A program made the translations under genes and the position numbers. A DNA stretch of 53,342 nucleotides from Pseudomonadota bacterium (lineage in GTDB: Bacteria; Desulfobacterota; Desulfovibrionia; Desulfovibrionales; Desulfovibrionaceae): the NCBI GenBank assembly GCA_018816865.1, contig JAHIUW010000019.1, positions 1-53,342 of the forward strand, read 5' to 3'. Each line of letters begins with the position of its first letter. Positions within the stretch are counted from its first letter, which is position 1. Below the pieces are notes generated by a model. It ran no database searches, had not been told where the DNA came from, and saw only the letters and a list, made by a program, of their open reading frames with translations. Below are positions 7,930 to 17,226 of this stretch, piece by piece.

Positions 7930-10434
7930 CTACAGGGAACCGCCCTTTTCCTCGAAATGGCGCATGAGTTGCTCGCGGCTGCTGATGCCGAGCTTCTTGT
8001 ACAGGGCGGCGAAATAACGCTTTACGGAATTGGGGGCCAGGCCCAGGGCGGTGGCGATGTCCTTGTAGGTCATGCCGGTCACGGCCAGCCGGACGAGTTC
8101 GCCCTCCCGGGGGGTCAGAGAGGGGGTGTCCCCCTGGAAAAAGCGCGAGACCACGGCGTTGCGGTTCTTCTCGAATCGGGCGGCCAGCTTCAGGATGCGT
8201 CGCACCCCGGGGCCGTAGGTCGGGTCGTCCCTCAGATTTTTCAGTTGCGGCAGGAAAGCGGTGCGCATCGCAAAAGGCATGTAAATCCTGTCCGGCAGGG
8301 CCATGTCCAGCGCCTCGAACAGCGCCGAGTCCGCCTTGGCCCAGAACCCCAGCCCCGTGTTGCCCGCGGCGATGAACAGCTGCGCGTGGATCGAGAACAT
8401 CAGGTTCTTGCTGAAAACGCCCTGTTGCAACAGCTGTGAGAACCGCCCGACCAGCTCCGCAAACTCCCCGGCCAGGAGCAGCGCACCGCCCATGACCAGA
8501 GAGGCGAAGCCCCCGGCAAAGGCATAGAACTTTTCGTCGGCACCCTGCACCAGCCACTGGGGAATCCGCTCGGGCCGACGCAGGCTTACATGCAAGAGTC
8601 CCATGCAGAGGTCCGTGGTCTGCAACAGCGAAAAGGCCTTTTCCTGTTCCACGCGCGCCCGCATGAGGGCCAACTGCTCCAGGCAGCGGTCGTATTCACC
8701 CTGCTGCATCGAAAGCCGGGCAAGCAGGAACCGGGCGCAGACCTCGATGCCGATCTGCCCATGCTCCTGCGCCGAGGCCAAAGCCTGATGCGCGGCCACG
8801 GCGGCGGCCTCGAATTCCCCCGCATTGTACCGCGCCTCGCCCAGGATGGCGCTTTCCGCTCCCGCTCCGTGCATGCCGGTCAGCCGCGAATAATGCGGCA
8901 GGCATTCGCGCATCTGCACAAGCGCCTTTTCCAGCGCGCCGCTCTCCCGGTGAAACATGTACAGGACCGAAGGAGAGCCCAACGTCCAGGGGTCCTGCCC
9001 GAACAGGCGGCTGCCTCCGGCCCCGGCCCGGCGGAAGAACTCCGCGGCCCGTCTGTGGTGGGCCGACATGGCCGTGATGTCGTTGAACTTGGTCAGGGCG
9101 AGCAACAGCTCCATCTCCCCTCTCCAGCCGTTGGCCGTCGCGTCGTCCTCAGGCAAGGATGCGCAATAGCGCTCCAAACGGGCAAGCAGATCCGAAAAGG
9201 TCGGGATATCCCTGGCGCTCAAGGCGGCCATGGCAAACCGAAACATCACGCCGGGATACCGATCCATCAGAGAGGGCTGGAATGTACGAAAAAGAGCCAG
9301 CAACAGGCCATTGCCGTCCGTGACTTGCAGGCGCTCGGCGACCGTGTTCAGGAGCTCAAGGGCCTCGGTGGAATCCTTGACCTCTCCCAGGAGCTTAACG
9401 GCCTTGCGTATCTCGTCGTGCCGAATCAACCACCTGGCATTGCGCAGATAGGCATCCTGCTGCTGCTCCAGCGGCAGGATACTGAAGTGCTCCAGCAGAA
9501 ACCCCCGGAACAGGGCATGGAGCATGTAGCCTTCCGTCACCGGATCAAAGCTGATGAAGGCATTGCGTCGCAAAACATCCGCAAGGACAGCGTGCGCATC
9601 TTCGCAAAAGAGCTTGGCCTGGGGCACGCTAAAACTCACCAGGGGAGAGAGGACAAGAAGCAGGAGCCTTGCCTCATCCCCAAGTTTGTCGAAGACCTGG
9701 CTGGCCAAGAGCACGGATAACTCGGTGGGGGCCGCCAACTGGCCGTGCCGCGAGTAGTGCAAGAGATACAGGTACAGCGCGCTGATCCAGCCCCCCGTCG
9801 CCTTGAGCAATGTCGCGGCTTCCGCCTCCGCCAGGGAGATCCCGCACAGCTCGAAATAGGCCCGGATGTCCTCCTGGCCGAGGGCGAACGGCGCAGGACC
9901 GATCTCCGTGGCGACCCCCTTGAGCAGAGCCTCTGCCATCTCCCGGCCCGGTGAGTGGCGCGAAATAAAGACAATGGGGGGAAAAACGCCTTGCCGCACG
10001 AGAAGCAGGCATAGTCGAACCAGGCCCCAACCCTCCGTTTCCGGCAAGAGGTGCACGTCATCGAAAACAAGCACGGCGTCGGTGGGGAAATCCAGACGAC
10101 CGATCAGCCCCCGGGCCGCGTCCACTTTGGCGGGATCACAGGGGTAGCCGAGCTCCTCCAAGATTTCAAGGGTGACGGCTTCGCCGGGCAAGCTCTTGTG
10201 CAGCACGCGGCAGAAATCCCGCCAAAAGGTGCCTGGGTCCTGGGTCAGAACTGAAACCCAAACGGACTGGGCCTTGTGTTCCCCAAGATACTCCCGCACG
10301 GCCACGGTCTTTCCGTAGCCCATGGGGGCATGAATGAACGTGACCTGCTTGGAGTGGATGGAGCAAAGAGCCTGCTTCAGCCGCTGACTGTGGTACAGAG
10401 TCGAGGTCTCCACCGAAGACGAATGGCTGGGCAT
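7930..10434 (-). CDS. MalT/LAL-type LuxR-family transcriptional activator
   Basis: At 834 aa this has the architecture of large ATP-binding LuxR activators such as MalT. Walker A is APMGYGKT (36-43) and Walker B VLVFDD (121-126). A long helical, TPR-like sensor region follows (about 330-700). The C-terminal LuxR helix-turn-helix is near 772-830 (SLTPREGELVRL, then NSVKRYFAALYKKLGI). Such proteins bind ATP and an inducer, then activate target promoters. The start has AGGTGA about nine bases upstream. The nearest plausible target is the autotransporter gene downstream on the same strand, with the 41-bp palindrome between them; that link is an inference. Confidence 0.88.
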   Translation of the reverse strand: MPSHSSSVETSTLYHSQRLKQALCSIHSKQVTFIHAPMGYGKTVAVREYLGEHKAQSVWVSVLTQDPGTFWRDFCRVLHKSLPGEAVTLEILEELGYPCDPAKVDAARGLIGRLDFPTDAVLVFDDVHLLPETEGWGLVRLCLLLVRQGVFPPIVFISRHSPGREMAEALLKGVATEIGPAPFALGQEDIRAYFELCGISLAEAEAATLLKATGGWISALYLYLLHYSRHGQLAAPTELSVLLASQVFDKLGDEARLLLLVLSPLVSFSVPQAKLFCEDAHAVLADVLRRNAFISFDPVTEGYMLHALFRGFLLEHFSILPLEQQQDAYLRNARWLIRHDEIRKAVKLLGEVKDSTEALELLNTVAERLQVTDGNGLLLALFRTFQPSLMDRYPGVMFRFAMAALSARDIPTFSDLLARLERYCASLPEDDATANGWRGEMELLLALTKFNDITAMSAHHRRAAEFFRRAGAGGSRLFGQDPWTLGSPSVLYMFHRESGALEKALVQMRECLPHYSRLTGMHGAGAESAILGEARYNAGEFEAAAVAAHQALASAQEHGQIGIEVCARFLLARLSMQQGEYDRCLEQLALMRARVEQEKAFSLLQTTDLCMGLLHVSLRRPERIPQWLVQGADEKFYAFAGGFASLVMGGALLLAGEFAELVGRFSQLLQQGVFSKNLMFSIHAQLFIAAGNTGLGFWAKADSALFEALDMALPDRIYMPFAMRTAFLPQLKNLRDDPTYGPGVRRILKLAARFEKNRNAVVSRFFQGDTPSLTPREGELVRLAVTGMTYKDIATALGLAPNSVKRYFAALYKKLGISSREQLMRHFEEKGGSL

Positions 10435-10601
10435 AAATTAATGTCACCTGAACAAAATCCGAATGTTAAGAAGGGTTACGTCCCCAATTACCAACTCCAA
10501 GCAAACACGTCCAGTTTGGTGTGAGAATCCTACCTTCGAAATAGGCGGCTTCCCCATGCCCGTTAGATTCATGCCCTTTGCCACGGCAGCAAGCCGGGTG
10601 A

Positions 10602-11414
10602 TCAACGACCCAGAGGCACCCCGGCAAGCAGTGCCGGCCACGCCCTTGCCCAGGCCTCGCCGCCGTGGGCCAGCCCCGGCACCACCCGCACCGTTACCGG
10701 TGCGCCGGGTCCGAGCCGCGACACGAAGGAATCCGTTATCTGGCGGGTGACGTTGGTATCCGCCCCGCCCATGAAGTGCGTCTGGGGCAGGGATGAAAGA
10801 CGCGCGGCATACTCCGCCGGGTTGAGCGATCCGTACAACGGCGTGACGTGGTGCATGGCCGTCCACGCGGCGTGATCGAGATTGCCGCAGACGGTGATCA
10901 GGGCCGCGACGTCCGTACGCCGCGCGGCCAGCAGGGTCGCCACGGCACCGCCGCCGGAAAAGCCGATCAACACCACACGCCGCGCCCCGGCCGAGGCCTT
11001 GGCGGCGTCCACAAGGCCGGTCATGGTTTGCAGCACGGCCGCGGAAAAACGCCCGGTGGTCCAGCATCTACTGGAACAGGCTGCCCCTGTCACGTACTGG
11101 CAGGGTCGCCCCAGATAGGCCACGGCGGGGGCATTGTCCCTTTGCGCCAAAAGCAATGCCGTGGGTGTAATGGGCGTAGGGTCCAGCGAGGGACGGGTGG
11201 GCGTGGCATAGGCCACGCCGTCGCCCTCGATATAGATGTGGATGACATCCGCCTGCCCGCGCATCCAGCCCACGGCGGGCAACGGACCGGCGGCGTCCAG
11301 CCGCTGCCAGGCCGCGTGCGAAGCCATCGTCGCAACCACGTCGCTGCGCACGCACCCGGCCAGGGCCAGCAAGAACAACATCCCCCAGAGGGTTCTCATC
11401 ACGGTGTTTTTCAT
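10602..11414 (-). CDS. Alpha/beta-hydrolase-fold lipoprotein
   Basis: A 270-aa protein with a lipoprotein signal (hydrophobic 9-19, lipobox LAGC with Cys21). A nucleophile elbow GFSGG puts Ser153 in a GxSxG motif; Asp219 (GGADT) and His250 (PGLAHGG) are the natural partners for a catalytic triad. It is probably an envelope-anchored serine hydrolase; the substrate is not evident. GAGGAAG lies about ten bases before the start. It is upstream of the LuxR-type regulator on the same strand, with 167 bp between them, so co-transcription is possible but not shown. Confidence 0.72.
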   Translation of the reverse strand: MKNTVMRTLWGMLFLLALAGCVRSDVVATMASHAAWQRLDAAGPLPAVGWMRGQADVIHIYIEGDGVAYATPTRPSLDPTPITPTALLLAQRDNAPAVAYLGRPCQYVTGAACSSRCWTTGRFSAAVLQTMTGLVDAAKASAGARRVVLIGFSGGGAVATLLAARRTDVAALITVCGNLDHAAWTAMHHVTPLYGSLNPAEYAARLSSLPQTHFMGGADTNVTRQITDSFVSRLGPGAPVTVRVVPGLAHGGEAWARAWPALLAGVPLGR

Positions 11415-11991
11415 GGTGGTGCATCTTCCTCATGCAATGCTGGTGACGTCAAGCCCCCATCCGAGATAGACGGGCACCCGCAGACGCGGCCATGCCCCGG
11501 CGGCTGCCTGCGTCACGCTCGCGGCCCTTGGCGGTCACCTTTCGGCCCGCCTCGGCTTGCTTCAGTACCGTCCGACTTGAGGTTGTAATGCACCCCTCGC
11601 AAGCCCTCTCCTCCCAGCCCCCAAACCTTTCCCTCTCAGGCGCTGAAAACCCCTGACTGATGGTTTGTCACCTCTCAGAGGCAAAGCTGTGGCGTTCAGT
11701 CAGGCTCAGGCCAAAAATGCTTCAGGAGATGAAGCAGGAACGGGCTCGACAGAAGGCTTTGGATGCACGGGAAACACAAGGCCCGACGCGACAAACAATT
11801 ATTTCAAACAAATGATTCAAGCGATTGTTTAGGCTCAGACCACTAGCCCCGGGGGCGCTGAACCGCCCGACCTCGGCAGTGAAGGCCACTGATTGCCAGC
11901 AAAAAACAGGATTGAGCAGGGAAGGAAACACCACCAGGCAGCGTCCGCATTGGGCCTGGGGACAAGGGGGGGCAGGGAACGATGGGCGCTG
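11415..11991. other. 577-bp intergenic region, no recognised gene
   Basis: Between ftsX and the hydrolase gene, both on the minus strand. No supported coding region, RNA gene or T-tailed terminator is visible. An AAACAAT/ATTGTTT inverted pair spans 11793-11830 in a locally AT-rich patch. A short minus-strand frame near 11450-11570 rich in Arg, Lys and Ala could be a decayed gene remnant but matches nothing known to me. Confidence 0.4.
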
Positions 11992-12866
11992 CTACTGGCG
12001 CAGGGCCACCAGCGAGGAGGCCGCGCCCACCAGGGTCATGCCCAGGACCAGGGCCAGGGCGTATTCCAGGGGCAAAAAGCCGATGGACAGGTTCAGCGGC
12101 GGGGTGTTGAAGAGATCGGCCAGGGACAGCTGCACGCCCTTGAGCATGCCCAGAGACAGCACGCCGCCCACAAGGCCTTGGGCCGAGCCGCCCACCACCA
12201 GGGGCAACTGGATGTACCAGCGTCCGGCGCCCACCAGTTGCAGGATCTCCACCTCGTCGCGCCGCGAGATGAGCGACAGGCGCAGGGTGTTGGAGACGAT
12301 GAGCGCGCCCACCAGCCCCAGAAAGGCGATCAGCGGCCAGAGCACCATGCGCGCGAAGGACTGCCAGGCCTTGGCCAGCCCCACCTGCATGGTGCTGTAG
12401 TGCACGTCGGCCACGGCCTTTTTCCCGGCGATGCGCGAGAGCACCCCCTGGGTGAAGGCCTCGGGGTCGCCGTCCGGAGCCGCGAAATGCAGCACCGCCG
12501 TCGCTGGCAGGGGGCTGTCCCCGGTCAGACCCTTGATCTGGGTCTCACCACCTTCCAGGGAGCGCGCCAGATCGGCCAGGGCCTCGTCCGGGGTGAAGGT
12601 CTTGATGGACGTCAGACCCGCCATGCCTTCGAATTCCTGCCATTGCCGTCTGACCTCGGTCATGTCCGCACCCGCCTGCCAGTACACCTGGAAGGCGAAC
12701 TGGCCCTTGGCCGAGGACAGCTCCTGGTTCAGGTTGACCACGAACAGCAGAAACAGCCCGGCCAGAAAAGCCGTCAGGGTCACGGCCATGAGCGTCATGG
12801 CCTGGGCCAGGGGGTTGCGCGTAAGGTCCGAGAACCCGCGCGCGATAAGCCGCAGCAGCATGCCCA

Positions 12867-12867
<1 letters not shown>
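11992..12867 (-). CDS. ftsX: Cell division ABC transporter permease FtsX
   Basis: About 291 aa with the FtsX layout: a cytoplasmic N-terminus, a first membrane helix near 25-45, a periplasmic domain of about 120 residues, then three membrane helices with the conserved RRDEVEILQLVGA-type loop between the first two. FtsX pairs with the ATPase FtsE and usually activates septal peptidoglycan hydrolases through periplasmic partners. The start is ATG 12867 inside the ftsE stop (TGATG) or the GTG three bases upstream. No EnvC-like hydrolase activator is adjacent. Confidence 0.9.
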
Positions 12868-13616
<749 letters not shown>

Positions 13617-13811
13617 ATGGACGGAAAGCTAGCGGTTTTCCCGCAGGAGAGCAAATACCATGGCGTATCCGGAAGCGAAGGCAAAAAATTCCTTTTCACA
13701 ACCGCGGCAGGGTTCCTTCCCTGGCACCCCGCGCCCCCTGCGGCCGCCTCGGGCAGGCCACTCAGCCGGTCTCTCCCGATCCAGGAACCATGAACAGACA
13801 GCGGACAGTGG

Positions 13812-14255
13812 CTAATGCACCGGGCCAGAATCGGACCCGGAGTCACTCTCGGCCACCTTGAATTCCTCGGCCATCAGCTCCTTGAGCTGTGCGGCAAAGG
13901 CGCCCAGGCTCTTGTGCTGGATGGCGTCCAGCACCTCCTGCTCGGCCTGGATATCGGCAAAGGGCTTGGCAAAAGCGCACAGCAGATGCACGCCCACGGG
14001 CCTGCCGTCCAGAGCGATCATGCCCAGGACATTGGCGGCCTTGAGGCGCTTCTTGACCTCCTGGGGCATGGGAATGGCCGCCAGGGCCTGCTTGCCGTAG
14101 AACAGATAACGGATGGCCATCTTGGGCGTGGACAGGGGCTCGTTCTGGAAGCCCGTGTTCATGTCCAGGCCACTTTCCTTGGCGGACTGGATCATGTTGA
14201 AGATATCGCTGGCGATACTTTCTTCGTAGCTTTTGTCGATCTCGGACATAGTCAT
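13812..14255 (-). CDS. Conserved-looking hypothetical protein, 147 aa
   Basis: Not recognised. A soluble protein of mixed helix and strand character: an acidic N-terminus, a central basic patch (EVKKRLKAANVLG near 65-77), and a Ser/Asp-rich tail (ESDSGSDSG). No signal peptide, membrane helix or metal motif. Two starts are possible, ATG 14255 (GGAG four bases upstream) or ATG 14249 (GGAG ten bases upstream). GC-rich third positions and a proper start region support a real gene. It stands alone between ftsE and rlmI, with a palindromic repeat element on its upstream side. Confidence 0.6.
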   Translation of the reverse strand: MTMSEIDKSYEESIASDIFNMIQSAKESGLDMNTGFQNEPLSTPKMAIRYLFYGKQALAAIPMPQEVKKRLKAANVLGMIALDGRPVGVHLLCAFAKPFADIQAEQEVLDAIQHKSLGAFAAQLKELMAEEFKVAESDSGSDSGPVH

Positions 14256-14292
14256 AATACTCCAATCAAGATTTTCTAATCTTATCTCTCTT

Positions 14293-14417
14293 CAGGCCGT
14301 TCAAAAATGGTCGGATGCAAGGCGCAAGAATAATTCAAGATCGCTGCGTATTAACAATACGTAAGATTTTGAATTCTTTCGCAGCAACGAAGCAGACGGC
14401 TGTTTTTCAACGGCCTG
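14293..14417. repeat. 125-bp palindromic repeat element (REP/MITE-like)
   Basis: A long imperfect inverted repeat. The left end CAGGCCGTTCAAAAATGGTC matches the right end (…AACAGCCGTT-type, reading GGCCGTTGAAAAACAGCCGT on the minus strand). The arms continue through GCAAGGCGCAAGAA/TTCTTTCGCAGC-like segments, and the centre is CGTATT-AAC-AATACG at 14347-14361. It is more AT-rich than its flanks, begins 37 bp before the 147-aa gene and abuts the rlmI stop. The design resembles dispersed palindromic elements I recall from deltaproteobacterial genomes. It could also fold in the rlmI mRNA 3' end. Confidence 0.7.
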
Positions 14418-15605
14418 CTACATAACTTGGACCAAGAGACCTTTCAAGTAGCTGCCTTCTGGGAAGTGCAGCGCAATGGGATGGTCCGGGGCCTGTGTAA
14501 AGCGGCGCACGATGCGCGCATCGCGTCCGGAATCCAGGGCCGCGCCCGCCACCACCTTCTGGAACAGGTCGTCGCTCATCAACCCGGAGCAGGAGTAGGT
14601 GAATAGCAACCCGCCAGGCCGCAGGATTTTGAACGCCGAGAGGTTGATGTCTTTGTAGCCCCGGCAGGCCTGTTGCAACTGCTGACGCGACTCCACGAAC
14701 TTGGGCGGATCGAGCACGATGACCCCGAAGCGGCGCTGCTCGTCGCGGTAGACCCGCAGGGCCTCGAAGACATCGGCGTTCTGATACTCGACGTTCTCCT
14801 GGCCCAGGCCGTTCAGTTCCACGTTACGCCGGGCCAGGGCCAGGGCCGGGGCCGAGACGTCGATATTGGTGCAGCTGGCCGCACCGCCCAACAGCGCCAT
14901 GACCCCGAAGCCACCGGTGTAGGAAAAGCAATTCAGCACGTCCTGACCCTTGCAGTGAGCGGCCACGGCACGGCGGTTGTCACGCTGGTCCAGGTAGTAG
15001 CCGGTCTTGTGGCCGCCCCGGATGTCCACCAGGAACCTGCCCGGGACTTCGTCGATCTCCACCAGTTCGGGCGGCTCGTCCCCCAGCAGCAACCCAGCGT
15101 GAGGCATCAGGCCCTCCTTGGTGCGCATCTCGGAGTCGGAGCGGTCCCAAAAGCCCCTGCAGCCGGTGAGCTCCATCAGGGCGGCGGCGATGTCGCCCTT
15201 GTGGCGCTCGGCTCCGGCGCTCATGAACTGGCCCGAAAGCCAGTCCCCGTAGCGGTCAACGACCACGCCGGGCAGCCCGTCGGACTCGGCGGCCACCAGA
15301 CGGCAGGCCCCTTGGGGGATGTCCAGGCCCTGGGTTTGCCGGGCCTCAAGGCAGGTCTTGAGCCTGGCCCGGAAGAAACCGGCGTCGATGGGGGTCTCGC
15401 GCTCAAAAGACCAGACCCGGCCCTGGATCTGGGACTCGGGCGAATAGGCGGCGTAGGCCAGCCACTCGCCACCGGCCCCCAAGACATCCACGGTCTCGCC
15501 CATCTTGGGCGACCCCTCCACCTTCTGCACGCCCCCGGAAAATATCCACGGGTGGCGGCGCAGCAATGACTTTTCGCGTCCCTTTTTCAGTATCAAGCTT
15601 GGCAT
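14418..15605 (-). CDS. rlmI: 23S rRNA (cytosine-C5) methyltransferase, RlmI-like
   Basis: A 395-aa class I SAM methyltransferase. An N-terminal PUA-like domain (about 2-75) with HPWIFSGGV is typical. The catalytic domain has the SAM-binding NCFSYTGGFG (225-234), LDPPKF (298-303) and the catalytic-cysteine motif TYSCSG with Cys339. The family methylates C1962 in E. coli 23S rRNA. The frame is open up to 15779, but the family starts at the MPSLILKKGREK-type N-terminus, ATG 15605. It is divergent from the histidine kinase gene. A palindromic repeat starts directly after its stop. Confidence 0.88.
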   Translation of the reverse strand: MPSLILKKGREKSLLRRHPWIFSGGVQKVEGSPKMGETVDVLGAGGEWLAYAAYSPESQIQGRVWSFERETPIDAGFFRARLKTCLEARQTQGLDIPQGACRLVAAESDGLPGVVVDRYGDWLSGQFMSAGAERHKGDIAAALMELTGCRGFWDRSDSEMRTKEGLMPHAGLLLGDEPPELVEIDEVPGRFLVDIRGGHKTGYYLDQRDNRRAVAAHCKGQDVLNCFSYTGGFGVMALLGGAASCTNIDVSAPALALARRNVELNGLGQENVEYQNADVFEALRVYRDEQRRFGVIVLDPPKFVESRQQLQQACRGYKDINLSAFKILRPGGLLFTYSCSGLMSDDLFQKVVAGAALDSGRDARIVRRFTQAPDHPIALHFPEGSYLKGLLVQVM

Positions 15606-15777
15606 GGCGCCCCTATAGCACTTAAGCGTCACGGGGCAAATGAAACTTGCCGCCGCAAAATCGGTGCCCCCACAGGATATCAGTAAATTCCCGAATTGAC
15701 ATCGCCGGGCAGCCGGATACCATGGCTGGGTAGACAACTCTCCACCGCCACCGGCACAGTGCTGAAATCGAGGGCCC

Positions 15778-17103
15778 ATGATGACGAAACAGCTCCCGGA
15801 TCAGGACAAATCCAGGGAACAGTTGCTGTTCGAGATTTCCCAACTCAGACGGCAGGTGGAACTCATGACCCTCTTCCAGTCCGACCAGGGACTCGCGGGG
15901 GCCCGGGAATTGCGACACCTGGAAAAGATCGGTCTGATTGAAGAGGCCATCCGCAAAGGCCGGGGCCTGGAGGCCTTGATGACCCAGGTGGTCGATGCCC
16001 TGCGCCAGGTCTTTGATGCCGACCAGGCCTGGCTGGTGACTCCCTGCGATCCCGACAGGACCTCCTTCTGCGTCCCCTTCCGTTCCTATCATCCGGACCA
16101 TGCCATCCCGAGTTCGCCGGACGAGGAACTGCCCATTACCCCACAAGTGGCGCAGGCCACCCGCGCAGCCCTGCAAGCCGCTGCCCCGCTCCCCATGGGC
16201 CCCGGGTACGAACACGCCCTGCCCGATGTGCCCAAACGGGACTTCGGCGCCAAGTCGGCCCTGATCATCGCCCTGCATCCCGACGTGGGTCCCCCCTGGC
16301 TCATGGGCCTGCACCAGTGCTCCTTCGCACGGGAATGGACGGCCCGGGAACAGCGCCTGTTTTTGGACATCAGCGGGCGCATCACGGACGCCTTGTCCAA
16401 CATGCTGCTGAACAAGGACCTGGACGACAGCCGCCAACGCCTGAAGAACCTCTCGGCCGAATTGTTCCGCGAACAGGAAGAACTACGCAAACGTTTTGCG
16501 CGAGAGATGCATGACGACCTGGGCCAGCCGTTGGTGGCCATCAAGGTCGGCCTGGACAACGCCCTCTACGACCTGGGCGAGGATGGCGACCGAAGCCTGC
16601 GCACCTGGCTGATCAGCGCCGCCGGGTTGGCCAAGTCCCTGGTGGACCGCATCCGCATGATGCAGGAGTCCCTGTACCCCTCCACCCTGCAGGACTTCGG
16701 ACCGCTGGTGGCCCTGGACGCCTTTCTGGGAGACTTCAAGAAAATCTATCCCTCGCTGACCGTGAACAAGGTCGTGACGGTCCAGCCCGAGGACATCCCC
16801 GACCAACTGGGGACCATGCTGCTACGCATCGTACAGGAGGCCCTGTACAACACGGCCAAGCACAGCCGTGCCGACACGGTGTCCGTGGCCCTGGAGCGGC
16901 GCGATGGCCAGCTGCGACTGGCCATCCGCGACAATGGCCGGGGGTTCGACACCTCGACCATCGGCCCCAAGCCTGGTGTCCCTGGCGGGTTGGGCCTGCC
17001 CAGCATGCAGGAGCGTACCGAGATGACCGGGGGGGTGTTCTCCATCCATTCGGCCCCTGACAAGGGCACCTTCCTGCAGATCGAATGGCAGGTGGAAGCC
17101 TGA
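15778..17103 (+). CDS. GAF-domain sensor histidine kinase (HisKA_3/NarX type), orphan
   Basis: A 441-aa soluble kinase. A coiled N-terminus (about 10-50) precedes a GAF-like sensor domain (about 55-205). The HisKA_3 dimerisation region has phospho-acceptor His245 in AREMHDDLGQ. The ATPase domain shows an N-box EALYNTAKHS (354-363), DNGRGFD (385-391) and GGLGL (403-407). There is no membrane helix, so the signal should be cytoplasmic. Kinases of this class normally pair with a LuxR/NarL-type response regulator, but none is adjacent. The start is ATG 15778 or 15781. Confidence 0.87.
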   Translation: MMTKQLPDQDKSREQLLFEISQLRRQVELMTLFQSDQGLAGARELRHLEKIGLIEEAIRKGRGLEALMTQVVDALRQVFDADQAWLVTPCDPDRTSFCVPFRSYHPDHAIPSSPDEELPITPQVAQATRAALQAAAPLPMGPGYEHALPDVPKRDFGAKSALIIALHPDVGPPWLMGLHQCSFAREWTAREQRLFLDISGRITDALSNMLLNKDLDDSRQRLKNLSAELFREQEELRKRFAREMHDDLGQPLVAIKVGLDNALYDLGEDGDRSLRTWLISAAGLAKSLVDRIRMMQESLYPSTLQDFGPLVALDAFLGDFKKIYPSLTVNKVVTVQPEDIPDQLGTMLLRIVQEALYNTAKHSRADTVSVALERRDGQLRLAIRDNGRGFDTSTIGPKPGVPGGLGLPSMQERTEMTGGVFSIHSAPDKGTFLQIEWQVEA

Positions 17104-17226
17104 CAGACCCGGTCCGGATGCGCAGCCAAGGCTTTTCGACCCGACAATCGATTATTCCTTGAACAACGGGCCAAAGGATTTTACCCTGATCGACCGACTA
17201 ACTCGAGCCACTGGAGACAGCATTCC

